In this document: piece by piece, positions 31,301 to 37,002 of the stretch
Layout of the letters: the number at the start of each line of letters is the position of its first letter
Position numbering within the stretch: position 1 is the first letter of the stretch
Source of the DNA: Actinomycetes bacterium
GTDB taxonomy: Bacteria > Actinomycetota > Coriobacteriia > WRKU01 > WQUG01
NCBI GenBank assembly: GCA_031272275.1
Contig: JAISUC010000010.1
Span: 62,001-126,000 of the forward strand
Direction of reading: 5' to 3'
Length of the DNA: 64,000 nt
Made by a program: the position numbers and the translations under genes
Notes under the pieces: model-generated
The model's database searches: none
Told to the model about the DNA's origin: nothing
Seen by the model: only the letters and a program-made list of their open reading frames with translations

Positions 31301-34300
31301 CAGTTTGCAGGCGGCACCTTGCGGGTGTCGGGCGAGCCGCACATCGGGACCGATGGGCGCGACAACGGCATCAATATCGTCTCGTCGACGGCAAACATCA
31401 GTCAGGACGGCGACCTCAGCCGCGACAGTCGTGTGAATATCACCGCAAAGACCGGGGCTGCAATGAACACCCGTCTGGTGACAAAGTCCGGCGGCGCGGC
31501 AGTGACTGCCGCCGAGGCTGCCGTGTACAGTTACGAATCACGGCAATACCAGGTGGTCGTCGACGGCACGACGGCCTACAAGCTGGGAGCCGTGACGGCC
31601 CTGTACGTGGCATCCACCGGAAACGACACCCTGGGTCGCGGAACGGTCGATGATCCGCTGAAGACGCTGAACAAGGCCTTCAGCTTTGTGACTCCCGGAA
31701 CTGCGGTGACCATATACGTGATGGATGACTTGACCATCACCGAATCGCTGACGATTCCGGATGGGTATAACGTGACGATTGCGAAACTGTCGTCTGCGAC
31801 TGCGGACCCGGTTCTGAAACGTCGTAACAACTATGGCGGGAACTTCTTTGTGGTTGACGCGGGCGGCACGCTGACGCTGAAAGATCTGGTGCTGGACGGC
31901 AACAACACCCAGATTGTCGACACCGGCAGCCTGGTGGTGGTAAACGGGGATACAAGCTATACCACCAAAGATGCAAGCTTTACCATGACCGGTGGCGAGC
32001 TGCGCAACAATGCCTGCGCAGAGGCCGGCGGCGCGCTGCGCATCACCGGTGCCTGGAACGATTCCCTGCGTGATTCGACGGCGGAGGTTGTGCTGTCGGG
32101 CGTGCGTATCGCCGGAAACTCGACCGGGGTGTCGGGTACGACCGACGGCGGCGGAGCCATTTCGTCGACGGCGGCGGAACTGACCATCCGTAACGGCGTG
32201 ATTACCGAAAACCGCGCCGAAAAGGGCTCGGCAATTTATTACAACGGTGGTATGTTGACGCTGGGCGGAGCCCCGCACATCGGGACCACCGATGACGATA
32301 ACGGCATCTTTATCGCGTTGGCATCCGGCGTGGGTTATGCCAAAGGCGAGGCCGTGACCCTGGAGGGACAGGGCTTGTCCGCAGGTTCCCTGGTTGTGTT
32401 CGAGGACAAGACCGGTGCGATGGCGACATCCCTGATTGCGGTGAAACAGGCAGGCGACGCCAACCTGATCGAGGCGAGCTATTTCCGGTGGCAGAACGAT
32501 TCGTATCGTCTGGTACGCGGAAACTCGTTGGAATATATGCTGGCATCCACCGATGACTATTACGTATCCGCCGACCACGGAAACGACGTCACCGGTAACG
32601 GCACCGTGACCGCACCCTATGCCACGGTTGCACGCGCCTTTGCGGCGGCCTTGGAAGACCACTACACCAACGTGCACATCATGGATAACGTGACCATGGC
32701 ACAGGTCGCCCTGGTTCCGAACAAGCGCAACATCACCGTGCAGCGCTGGGTCGACGCCGACGACGAGGTCAGCGTTTCGCGCGCGACCACCTATCTGGGC
32801 AGCATGTTCCAGGTCGAAGACGGCGGTGTCCTGATGATGCGCGAGCTGACCATCGACGGACACGATGTCGCGAACTGTCAGCCCATCGTCTCCATCGCGG
32901 CGGACACGGGCGAGGGCGGCGGCACCGGTATGCTGATGGGCAGCACCATCACCGGGGCAAACGGCACCATCGGTTGTGCCATCAACCTGGAGGGTGCAGG
33001 CTCGACCTTTACCATCGACTCGGGAACCATCGTCGAGAACCGTGGCGTGACCTCGGTTATCCAGGTCGGCGCCGGAGCGACACTGACCATCACCGGTGGT
33101 GAAATCGTCAGCAACACGGTGGCGACTTCCAGCAGCGCCGGTGTCGTGAACCTGTCCGGTACAGACAGCACCCGCGTGAATATCGCCGGTGGCCTGATGC
33201 GCAACAACGTGGGCTACAGCCTGCGTGTGGCGGCAGGCGAGGTCCACCTGTCCGGGGCTCCGCGTATCGTCAGCAACGGAAACTCCAGCGGGGTCTACTT
33301 AGCCAGCAACAAGTACCTGTGGCTGGACAGCAACCTGTCCGGGGTCGCGCACATCGACATTTCGAACAAGGCCGCAGCCGCCAAGGGATCGCAGATCGCG
33401 CGGCGCGTCAGCGGCTTTGCCAACGACAGCGAGGCCGGCTATTTCAACTGGGAGCCGGGCAATTACAGCATCATCCCGCAAAACGACACCAGCCTGTTCT
33501 ACGTGCTGGGCAACCTGCGTGCTGCACTGACGGCGGCTGTCACCGACGGACAAACGAACCTGACGACCACGACAAAGATACGGCTTTCATTCACAGCGGA
33601 CATACCGGACCTGACCGAGGCAGACATCGCACTCCTCCCTGAAATTGGAGGAGGAACGCCCCTGATTACCAAGGGCTCGCTGGTGAAAGTCGCGAACAGC
33701 ACCGGAATTTACGACCTGACCATCAGCGGCGTGTGGGATGAAGGAAACACCATCACCGTGCTGGTCGCCAAAGACGACGTGAGCTTTACGAACGACCGTA
33801 TCGAGGGCGTGGTGCTGCACACCGACACGCGCGGACCGGCGCAATTCGTGAATGCGGTGGCCGACGGTGTGGCAAACACCACGCAGACGACCAAAATCAC
33901 GCTGACCTTCGACAAGGACCTGATCGGGGTTATGCCGGGCAAGTTCACCTTTGCGTCCGACGATTGCAATGCGGCGGCGATTACGGCGACCAATCTGGTG
34001 CGCATCGGCACCGGCGTCTATGAGCTGAGCATCAGCGGCGTGTGGGCGGAAGGCGACCGCCTGTCGGTGACCGTGGCGAATGACTTCGGCTATATTTTCT
34101 CGCCGGATACGCGCGTGGTGACGTTGCACACCAATGAGGTCTATGACAGCTTTGACCCGCCGCGCATCACCGCGATAACACCGGTGGTGATTCAGGTCGG
34201 CGGTAGCTTTAACCCCATGTGGGGGGTTGCGGCCTATGACCGCCAGGACGGGTATTTGACCGATCAGGTCGGGATGTTGGGGAGCGTGGTGACCACGGTT

Positions 34301-36868
34301 GCCGGCGTGTACACCGTGAGCTATTACGTGACCGACAGTGACAGCAACTATGCGACCGCGGCGCGTGTGGTGATCGTCCAGGACGGGACCATATTCGTCG
34401 GCGATAACTATGCGCTGCAGGCACGGAGCTTTGTGATTAAGTCGAGCGATGTCGCCAGTTCGTCTGCGGCGGCCGCCCGTAACCAGATTCTGTCGCGGTC
34501 CCAGGCGACCGTGTGGGATATCGCAACCGGGCTGCCCGCGAATGGGCTGCGCCGGGTGTTTGATGACGGCGGGTATTGTCCGACACCCCAGGTCTATGAC
34601 ATCACGCTGGACGTGATAGGCGAGCCCACGCTGGTGGGTAACATCAAGGCGCTGGTCGTGAACAACGACGAGGTCTACGAGGACCCGGGTGTTGCCGACA
34701 ACCAGGGCAACCACTATGCGATTGCGGCGAACAACCTGACGGTCGACAAGACCACCGCCCAGGCGATACTGGCGAACAACAATCAGCTGGTGACCTTGAT
34801 GGGTGCGACCGGTTGGCGGATTGCCGGCAACGGTAGCGGCTACACACAGGTTGCGGTGTCCCTGGTCGGGATGTCTCCTGCGATGACCGATGCCGAACCG
34901 AACACCTATCAGGTGACCTTCCGGGTCAACGCGCATCCGGCCACCCAGGTGACAGTGCTGCTGACCGTGCGTGACGAAAACGACAACGGCGGCGGCGGCA
35001 ACAACGGCGGTGGTGGCGGCGGCGGTACGACGGATACACCGCCGGTGCTGACGGTGACGACCCCGATTACGCTGACCGTGGGTGACAGCTATGATCCGCG
35101 TTCAGGCGTGTCTGCGGTGGATGCCCAGGATGGCGACCTGACCGCGTCGGTGGTCTGGACCGGGGTCGTGAACACCTCGGTTGTGGGCACCTATACCGTG
35201 CAGTACTCGGTAACCGACAGCGCGGCACACACCGTGACCGCGTGGCGGACCGTGTATGTTCAGGCGGCCGGGGGTGGCGGCGGCAACAACGGCGGCGGCG
35301 GCGGTACGACCGATACGCTGCCGATACTGACGGTGTTGACCCCGATAACGCTGAACGTCGGCGACAGTTACGACCCGCGTTCGGGCGTGGCTGCCATCGA
35401 TGCCGAGGACGGCAATATCACCGCCTGGGTCACCTGGATCGGGACGGTCAACACTTCGGTCGAAGGCACCTATACCGTGCTGTATTCGGTGACCGACAGC
35501 GCGGCACACACCGTGACCGCTTGGCGGACCGTGTATGTACAGGCGACCGGCGGTGGCGGTGGCAATAACGGCGGCGGTGGCGGGAATAACAACGGCGGCG
35601 GGACGGATACTCCCCCGACCTTGACCGTGCTGAGTCCGCTGACCCTGGTGGTCGGTGACAGCTATGACGCGCGGTTCGGTGTGGCTGCCTATGATGCGCA
35701 GGATGGCAACATTACGGCGCGTGTGAGCTGGCTGGGTAGCGTCAATACCTCGCGCGAGGGCACGTACACGGCGCTGTATTCGGTGGCCGATGACGGCGGA
35801 CATGTGGTCACGGCGACGCGTGTGGTCTATGTGGTGGCCGACCCGAACGGCGGCAGCAGCGGTGGCGGAGGAGACAACGGCGGTGGCGGTGGAGACAACG
35901 GCGGCGGTGGTGGCGGCGGTACCGGTGGTACCGATACGCCGCCGGTGCTGACGGTGTATTCGCCGATACACCTGGTGGTCGGTGACAGCTATGATGCCCG
36001 GTTCGGGGTGGCGGCGCATGATGCGCAGGACGGCAACATCACCTCGCAGGTGATGTGGGTCGGGACCGTGAACACTTCGCACGAGGGCACCTATACCGCG
36101 CTGTATGCGGTGACCGACAGCGCCGGCCACATGGTGACTGCGACCCGTGTGGTGTATGTCGCGCCAAATCCGAACGGTGGTGGCGCCGGAACCGGTGGAA
36201 GCGGCGGCGGTTGCAGTGACGGTTGCACCGGGAATACCGGCAACGGGTCCGGCGGCGGCTGCAGTGATGGCTGCACCACCGACAACGGCGACGGCACCTG
36301 CAGCGGCGGCTGCACCGGTGGCGCTGGAACCGGTTCGGGCGGCGGCTGCAGTGCCGGCTGCACCGGCAACACCGGTAACGGCGGTACGGGTACCGGTAGC
36401 TGCGGTTGTGGCGGCAGCGGAACCGCCGGCAGCGGCACCGGCAGCGGTGGCTGCGGCGCTGCGGGATGCTGTGGACGGTGTGCTCCGGGTGGCTGCGGGA
36501 ACGGAAACGGGACCGGCAGCGGTGGCAGTTCCGCCAATGCATCAGCCACGGCGAACGCGACCGTGAACAACACCGTCAATAACACGGTGAACAACAACAC
36601 CGTGAACAACATCACGAATAACTACTACGGTACGGGGACTGGAACAAGCACAGGCACCGGGGCCGCGTCCACCCAGGCACTCGACTCGACCGAGGCGACC
36701 GGCACCGTTAAACCTGATGACGAACTGGACGGCCTGCCGATCGACCTGGATATTAAGGTCGGGGAATCGGCAACGCTGGGTGCGGTTCTCACCGCGCTGG
36801 TGTCGGTGGCAGCCGCAGTAGTCCTGTTGCCGCGCTTGCGCCGCAAGCAACAGGACCGCGTCCAATAG
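13385..36868 (+). CDS. Giant modular surface protein (7827 residues): beta-helix modules, Ig-like repeats, Cys-rich tail, C-terminal anchor
   Basis: Likely an adhesin or cell-surface fibre. Start ATG 13385 has GGAGG 8 bases upstream and gives a signal peptide (residues 1-33, cleavage after AMASA). After a Ser/Thr/Gln-rich linker come about 17 modules, each opening with a line like DLYVASTGNDTTGDGT..PFATL..A and VYVMDDL, followed by many short turns of NNxA/GNTA and GGAIY or GGGVYL type, and closing with a DNGI..QDGDL..RVNVE cap. This is the pectin-lyase/Pmp-like right-handed beta-helix pattern. From about residue 6720 follow two Big-type repeats, an unassigned region and five DUF5011-like Ig repeats joined by Gly/Asn linkers. 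A Cys/Gly-rich stretch, an Asn-rich stretch and one membrane helix with a RRKQQDR basic end complete it. There is no LPxTG motif. A 17-bp terminator follows. Confidence 0.9.
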   Translation: MKKLSIRSHRTVALFLALVLLVQPFAAAMASADELAALNAAQTQSIDSSDTTTVDPQGTGDVTNSSSQNQTGDRQQDDSVSSQVPTSDSPVSTDVDKGQSLSTSGTMKKLGGAIKTFAVSDPNHIYVNSANGNDDTGDGSDTNPFATLQKAVSEAAASGTVYIYLQNNYQIQSTLTSPAGKTIVLTNDPAVSTPLSIIRFRHASDPAQHFVDTMIVAAEGGNLTIQNLTLDGDMVPGSASALTVYGTCLLTNTNITHNYSSTNGGAAYVMGASASLTINGGVITDNHAAVNGNGIYYYSGSLIVAGSPQIGTAIDDNGIYLAGAGRYLTISGNLGATSWINFEGKSDAQVSAKVAERVSGNSTPAEGDYLHWKTRAYTIGPETSTRNYTLGLLYTDFYVAGDGSDDTGTGAVDAPYATLAKTFLELPRGAGVNTGVYVMSNISMNSEAVITSGNVTLQKWSGATDEVHAYRAIGFTGVAITLGAAANLTMSDLILDGRKTQVPSATSLVMINGGTFTMLSGAITNNRSISFGGGLQVTNSGTFTMSGGQINGNEAGTFGNDVYFYNGTFNVSGSAKVGSGTANRGIWMGSSAALTINGAFATDAKLYIETKAGAATGSLIAVKTAAGSVSESEARHMIWLPQGNKIIPSQTAKEYLLGDSFDLYVSPTGSDTTGLGTLSAPYATIAHAVDQAPAGVSNVYVMADLPVATTATVGAGKTINLTKWDEVETTVTVARQYAPSEFTGPLLAVSGGGVLNIHDLTIDGAMGHMSTATDSLVTVADGTVRLQTGGRLTNNRAAAATGGGAVTVNNVSGVFDLTGGMIDNNRSAGSGGAIVLSAGAVNLSAGTVSDNRAEAGTGGAVQLTGGTLTASGTLTLTGNTASGTGNAVQFAGGTFKLSGGVRIGTGDSDNGIYLTSANTLIQEGNLDATARINVELKQNGVSASAIATKNGGDTTVAEAAHYCYQYALYRVTNLSVSTYGLTAPTDLYVSELTGNDTLGLGTQTSPFKTLTRAFNVANAGNSTVYVMDNLMDTSTATVPSGRNITLTAAASAVATPVINRAWTPSVMNATLLQVNTGGTLHIERVIIDGAKSNIAANTAAVLTINGGSASLDGGVIRNNRAAVAPVVVSSTTGSTFTLNSGQITGNVNTGGGGAISQAAGTVTIAGGSITANSAGTANGGAILLTAGTLNLNDGVLSGNAAANGGGVYVTAGTLSLDGSTIENNTATASGGGLFLQAGTHTFTDGALTGNTAGTGGGLYLGSGNPTCSQSGGQIEHNNATSLGGGAYLLQGTWTFSAGSIANNTATDNGGGVYLDYSNSTYRSTMLISGGTVTANTAGGQGAAVYLENSAILRVSSTPKIGVDDADNGVTIAENANNSISQDGNLNNGSRVNIESKYAGVTGSLLVTRMQSSTSAGEAAYYHYATPTYTVAVGTATTYVLQTISDLYVASTGSDTTGDGTAANPYASIAKAVSVAKAGASTVYVVDDITISTVTNIPSGKQITVTRAPSTLTTVTATRRTVGTYTGNFFTVPTGGSLTVQNITFSGARTLLTADAGSLVSVTGGSFTLGVGGRLIDNRAANGAGIDLQSGTVTLGGGEITGNVVSGSGAAIRYTAGTLSLSGDVRVGTSDSDNGIAIESASLALDQTGDLSASSRVNVELKTGAGAGTVIATKTSATSTSEAAHYYYQYALYTVVRADAANYVLAISSDLYVSSTGDDTGNGTVASPFKTIAHAFDVAAVGSSTVHVMDSLVIDSQATVPTGKNITLQPWASATTTPTLTRASAPSAYTGNFITVNSGGSLVITGLTLSGAKAVVLTGVSPLITVGGGTLTVTGGTRLVDNRATNGGAVAISAGTVTMNGGSVTGNVATNGGAFYVTGGTVNLNDVTISGNSATNGGGIYTSAGTVNVTDGTITANGSTASTGRAVWFGGSAALNIAGCPVIGTTAVDNGVWINTTAQTITQNGDLDPGAHVNIEGKLNAASATTVVTTVGTQTNASGAAVYTSQVAVFAVAVGDDYHYILLSPTSLHVASTGNDSTGDGTPGNPLATIARAFAIAGPGNSTVYVMDDLTVRAAATIATGKNITLTRWASAPATPTIARSASGTVFADKMITVAADARLTITALTLDGKRSEIFSTTDSLLYTTGGQIVLGTGAVVCNNNATNSAVYLDGTGSLLTLNGGRIQYNQASNGGGVYSTGGNVTINDGEISGNTAQTASTAYGGGIYLTASGAGAGVLTVNGGSISGNYARSTATGNCFGGGVYLAASASAVVNGGHIDNNRATTAGGGVYVEGAASLTLQAGSINGNDADGASSRGGAVFAAYHNTNRNTVNITGGTMNSNHAATGGAVYLENYTTGYYGTLNMSGGVMTGNTASAATAGTAVYQINPLGIYLSAGAQIGVDDSDNGIFLGASGALITQSGDLTGVRINVSGKTGAVNGTQIVAKSGGANTGDSEAAIYFYQNALYYIGVGTSSTYVLRTASDLYVSAAGSDNNPGTVAQPFATLNKAFAEANAGNTTVHLMDSINQAAAATVPAGKYIKLVRWEDSAEATPVVTRTGSVRLFTLTSASSLTITGITFDGNRDNILSATNNIFYVPAGTTLTLGVGCSVINNNAAVAPVEVGGAQGSQGTLNIAGAVLANNTNTGSNGGGAVYSDNGRITMTAGELYGNAGANGGAIHHRGSYGSLNLSGGILHDNQATAAGGAVYMYSSAAAATFGSVQFRDNRATTSGGALYNENSTVTMTGTVFTGNRAGTIGGAVYTNNGAVTANNISVSNNTAATNGGGIYQAANTVTLASPSFTGNAATLGKAYYFNAGTLKLTGTPQIGTSNADNGIWLNSSLTITQDGDLGTSARVNVELKNGAVSGTQIVTKTGTTTLDTEADRYYYQIPIYVMAVGDSTHYVLRTSTDLYVSAAGNDSTGDGTVGNPFATISKAVSVANAGASTIHIMTDLNVNYNSSVPSGKQITVRGWASAATTPTVRRAYAPATYSGYLFEAASGGTLTLRDLTVDGSNDQIGVTTNPLVNVAGGFVLGQDAHLTNNYATNGGAVVAAGTVNIAGGTIDNCKVTASGGAVYHSNGSFVMSDGIISDNRALNGGGVYLAAGTINLTGGSISENHADQDGGGLYLVPNSAQMMNGAALTIAGNDAGRDGGAVFLVNGTLNLYAGSIRENTAVRNGGGIYQGAGAVVMRNFTFTGNAAQTGRALYTATGSVSLSLGPKVGTTDNDNGIYLGVATLNIAQDANLAADARINVEAKLNAIAGTQIVAKSNGITSETEASQYFYQIAAYSIVKGTDATYILASSSDLYVASTGNDVTGDGSVGNPLASVARAVAVAGTGSTRIHVMDDVVFSAQAEVTSGKAITVDRWASATDPDVHITRNDNPAYTGAFANVASGGSLTLTGLTIDGAADSISGNFTGLITNAGTVNIGSGTTLMNNRSANGAAITSSGTVVLANGSLLTGNTAVTNGGAINMTNGTLNIQAGSRIATNTAGAGGGAVYQAAGTVNLTGGTINGNTAGTNGAALFFAAGAVNISGSPIVGLTDTDNGIWLATSALTMTQAGDLGANAHINVQEKSGGVVNTVIVNKTGTATSDAEVAQYHYQRGVYSMVRGSATTYTLSVKRHFYVSHDGDDVTGDGTVGNPLRTIGYAFSVAPTGETTVTVMNDLTIGTAEGIATIAASKNITLERWASATTTPTIKRDVPPTPYSGQVISVASGATLTIQGLIFDGKSGVEAMPTCNTFIANAGTVNLTAGSRVKDIKSSDAGAFISGATVTVSDSALDNCQTTSSGGAISATTVTVADSTFNNCSAGANGGAINATTVTVTDSVFTNYNATTNGGAINATTINVTGCTFRDGQAGGSGGALNAGGATTARDCLFADNTAGSQGGSINTVGVLTLTDSTVRGCTAANGGAAYGNSNLVISGSLVENNQATAAGGAFYLLNPGTVNYATTTVRGNRAVSGGAICVVHNGTGQGSYEVATRVRNFNLSSGEISGNTASGSGGAFYLYETGYGQAYTTYNGYVTHGGGAISIQYNLNITGGLITGNTATGNGGAIFSATNANQYRLYQNNYQWGYGSLRVNMSGGEISDNAATNGGGIILNSTSGNTPPDASQSPQFNMSGGVITGNTATAVGAGVYMAAMTFPTLSGKPQIGTFDDDNGIYLADKTIAQNGNFEAGSHVNVESKAGTNTRSIIVDKAGAVTSVTEAAMYYYQVPLWNIKVGTSATYVLGVPTDLYVSENGDNATGDGTPAHPLKTLQYAVNVAELGATTVHVMDDLLFKEQVSIASGFDVTFTGWSSAATTPTVLRSVSPLFSGAMFVVNTGGSMTLSNLILAGNKGSISGNTDAVVSVPGGTFNLQNGGVICDNRAATAPLNLTAAASVANISGGEIRGNIASAGGAINVTAGTLNTSGGWLHDNTVTGNGGAINLAAGTHTLNNLRISANSAARGGAIATSGSTIITSNNAVLENNTATSQGGAVYQAGGTVTLTDALISGNTATASGGGVYLVAGTGGTLQLNGGTLTGNAAPAGKAIEYASGNLKISGDIRIGVNDSDNGVRISGATLALTQTGGALGTNARVNIESKTSATSGTVVADKESGLSTPAEAAKYFYQIPVFSVAKGSDTSYILQAAQDLYVSQDIGNDSTGDGTVARPLKSLARAFEVARSTGTTVYVMTNLLAETAATLPAGVNLTVTRWASSDGTPTVRRKYASPAYTGVLINVSEGASLTLRNITLSGGADGTISGLTSTMIAVDGAALTIGSGARVVANNAAAAAITLSNKSASNLLLAGGEVSGHTSTGNGAAISAGAGTITATSGSIVNNTTTGQGAAIYMATGTLNLNGIPVTGNTSTGNGGAISMAAGTATITGGQINNNSGANGGALYLAAGTATFTGTELNDNTGTNGGAVYVAGGTLNLNNLTLTGNSAGRAGAVYVTAGTTNLTAVTVTGNTTTGSGTYGGGIYAAGTATLNLNNSTIDHNTATNGAGIAVAGAGVTLKDTTITQNSGTTGVGVHFASGSVTLEGKAVIGTGDTDNAIAITSAALSLTQNGNLTTGSSVYIDSKLSAVAGTTIVTKQGPATTLAEAAMYHYRVAAYQITTKAEDDTVYVLSAPTALYVSRYGNDSGAGTVSEPFATIQRAFDVAPYAASSAATVYVMDSLTQAAAATVPAGKTLTLTRWDSAVGTPTVSRKATAPVLTGDMFTVPASASLTVSDLILSGAADALTSAVSGSILTVNGGSLTLASGARVIKNASAGSAAVKVTATTGSVLVINGADISDNTNTVDGTTGAVGAGVSVAGGTVSVVDGRFANNTAAGNQKAYGAGLYANAGAISVQKATFTGNSAIAGGAVYVAGATVTMGTVSFTNNSATTGGALQADSGTVNIQNGTFTNNATTGTGGALQVGAATVTVQAGSLTGNSSAAAGGAAYLAGGTLNLGTVELSGNTAATTGGALHQASGSLSLGNVTITNNSATGTGQAIYYASGTLALGGTTPHIGTTDADNGILIAGAALSLTQNVNFGSGARVNVEGKTSALAGSVIAVKTITTTSDSEAGVYYYGVPVFDVVRATANDTQYVLGSSGDLYVSQISGDDVTGDGSPANPLKTLPRAFTVAGSGTSHVWVMDTLTSDAVATVPSGKNITVSTMEGLSGPVAVNRRISPSLYTGVLFSVASGGSLTIENLAINGGSGATTTDTNALVSVAGGAFTLGTGGKLMDNKAATAALVLTNATGGSVTINGGEISNNQSGESGGGIAMAGGTLTLVSGRISNNTVTAAVTATGARYGGGVYVGAGTVVMSGGEISGNTVTTQGTRDVAGAGLYIAGGTVTVTGGQITNNTATSATSAAAYGGGLYVAAGSVMLGQASISGNSAKTAGGGIYQAGTATISAAGTTINTNSSLRGAALYLAAGTASFDSATLSGNQALGSGAQGGAIYQATGTLTVTEGSVANNVAYSDGGGLYLAAGTATLAGTFTGNTVVSGSGTAVQFAGGTLRVSGEPHIGTDGRDNGINIVSSTANISQDGDLSRDSRVNITAKTGAAMNTRLVTKSGGAAVTAAEAAVYSYESRQYQVVVDGTTAYKLGAVTALYVASTGNDTLGRGTVDDPLKTLNKAFSFVTPGTAVTIYVMDDLTITESLTIPDGYNVTIAKLSSATADPVLKRRNNYGGNFFVVDAGGTLTLKDLVLDGNNTQIVDTGSLVVVNGDTSYTTKDASFTMTGGELRNNACAEAGGALRITGAWNDSLRDSTAEVVLSGVRIAGNSTGVSGTTDGGGAISSTAAELTIRNGVITENRAEKGSAIYYNGGMLTLGGAPHIGTTDDDNGIFIALASGVGYAKGEAVTLEGQGLSAGSLVVFEDKTGAMATSLIAVKQAGDANLIEASYFRWQNDSYRLVRGNSLEYMLASTDDYYVSADHGNDVTGNGTVTAPYATVARAFAAALEDHYTNVHIMDNVTMAQVALVPNKRNITVQRWVDADDEVSVSRATTYLGSMFQVEDGGVLMMRELTIDGHDVANCQPIVSIAADTGEGGGTGMLMGSTITGANGTIGCAINLEGAGSTFTIDSGTIVENRGVTSVIQVGAGATLTITGGEIVSNTVATSSSAGVVNLSGTDSTRVNIAGGLMRNNVGYSLRVAAGEVHLSGAPRIVSNGNSSGVYLASNKYLWLDSNLSGVAHIDISNKAAAAKGSQIARRVSGFANDSEAGYFNWEPGNYSIIPQNDTSLFYVLGNLRAALTAAVTDGQTNLTTTTKIRLSFTADIPDLTEADIALLPEIGGGTPLITKGSLVKVANSTGIYDLTISGVWDEGNTITVLVAKDDVSFTNDRIEGVVLHTDTRGPAQFVNAVADGVANTTQTTKITLTFDKDLIGVMPGKFTFASDDCNAAAITATNLVRIGTGVYELSISGVWAEGDRLSVTVANDFGYIFSPDTRVVTLHTNEVYDSFDPPRITAITPVVIQVGGSFNPMWGVAAYDRQDGYLTDQVGMLGSVVTTVAGVYTVSYYVTDSDSNYATAARVVIVQDGTIFVGDNYALQARSFVIKSSDVASSSAAAARNQILSRSQATVWDIATGLPANGLRRVFDDGGYCPTPQVYDITLDVIGEPTLVGNIKALVVNNDEVYEDPGVADNQGNHYAIAANNLTVDKTTAQAILANNNQLVTLMGATGWRIAGNGSGYTQVAVSLVGMSPAMTDAEPNTYQVTFRVNAHPATQVTVLLTVRDENDNGGGGNNGGGGGGGTTDTPPVLTVTTPITLTVGDSYDPRSGVSAVDAQDGDLTASVVWTGVVNTSVVGTYTVQYSVTDSAAHTVTAWRTVYVQAAGGGGGNNGGGGGTTDTLPILTVLTPITLNVGDSYDPRSGVAAIDAEDGNITAWVTWIGTVNTSVEGTYTVLYSVTDSAAHTVTAWRTVYVQATGGGGGNNGGGGGNNNGGGTDTPPTLTVLSPLTLVVGDSYDARFGVAAYDAQDGNITARVSWLGSVNTSREGTYTALYSVADDGGHVVTATRVVYVVADPNGGSSGGGGDNGGGGGDNGGGGGGGTGGTDTPPVLTVYSPIHLVVGDSYDARFGVAAHDAQDGNITSQVMWVGTVNTSHEGTYTALYAVTDSAGHMVTATRVVYVAPNPNGGGAGTGGSGGGCSDGCTGNTGNGSGGGCSDGCTTDNGDGTCSGGCTGGAGTGSGGGCSAGCTGNTGNGGTGTGSCGCGGSGTAGSGTGSGGCGAAGCCGRCAPGGCGNGNGTGSGGSSANASATANATVNNTVNNTVNNNTVNNITNNYYGTGTGTSTGTGAASTQALDSTEATGTVKPDDELDGLPIDLDIKVGESATLGAVLTALVSVAAAVVLLPRLRRKQQDRVQ
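13755..33510 (+). repeat. Seventeen beta-helix modules within the giant gene
   Basis: Module openings lie near 13755, 14567, 15367, 16336, 17714, 18506, 19457, 20823, 22096, 23281, 24236, 26066, 27259, 28697, 30091, 31594 and 32548. Spacing varies from about 790 to 1830 bases because modules differ in the number of helix turns; the opening and closing segments are conserved while the middles diverge. Confidence 0.8.
16701..16715 (+). repeat. Interspersed 15-bp element, copy 4 (inside the giant gene)
   Basis: GGGGGAGTGCGTCCC, an exact match, read as GGSAS inside module 4. A related but diverged GGGGGAGTCTGACCC occurs in the same frame context at 29066-29080. Confidence 0.7.
34144..36175 (+). 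repeat. Ig-like (DUF5011-type) repeats with Gly/Asn linkers
   Basis: Five units of the form GDSYDPRSGVAAxDAQDG...V.WxGxVNTSxxGTYTVxYSVTDS end in VYV and are separated by GGGGNNGGGGG linkers. The last four are nearly identical at the protein level, and their DNA is also close, suggesting recent duplication; the first (near 34170) is more diverged and is followed by a different domain. Confidence 0.8.
36190..36640 (+). other. Cys/Gly-rich and Asn-rich tail of the giant protein
   Basis: Repeats of GGGCSDGCTGNTGNG type give about 20 cysteines in about 100 residues, then a segment of VNNTVNNTVNNN type ending NNYYG. The first part could bind metal or form disulfide crosslinks; the second resembles low-complexity stalks. 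Both readings are inference. Confidence 0.7.
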
Positions 36869-36884
36869 TAAACAGCGCACGTAT

Positions 36885-36923
36885 CAAGAGAAAACCCCGC
36901 CCACCCGGCGGGGTTTTCTCTTG
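36885..36923 (+). terminator. Strong intrinsic terminator after the giant gene
   Basis: A perfect 17-bp stem: CAAGAGAAAACCCCGCC (36885-36901), loop CACCC, GGCGGGGTTTTCTCTTG (36907-36923). The arms carry the T-tract and its complement, so it can work in both directions. Confidence 0.92.
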
Positions 36924-36980
36924 TATTGCCACGTGTTGCAAACGTATTGCTGCAAAACCCGCAGGTCCTGCGGTGACGCC

Positions 36981-36995
36981 GGGACGTGCTCCCCC
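36981..36995 (-). repeat. Interspersed 15-bp element, copy 5
   Basis: GGGACGTGCTCCCCC, an exact minus-strand match, in the gap between the terminator of the giant gene and the Nif3-like gene, preceded by GACGCC and followed by GATTTTG, which recur at other copies. Confidence 0.8.
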
Positions 36996-37002
36996 GATTT
37001 TG

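Noticed and set aside
13755-33510. Repeated modules considered as a CRISPR-like or satellite array
   Set aside because: The units are long, variable and maintained at protein level in one open frame; no spacers of constant size exist.
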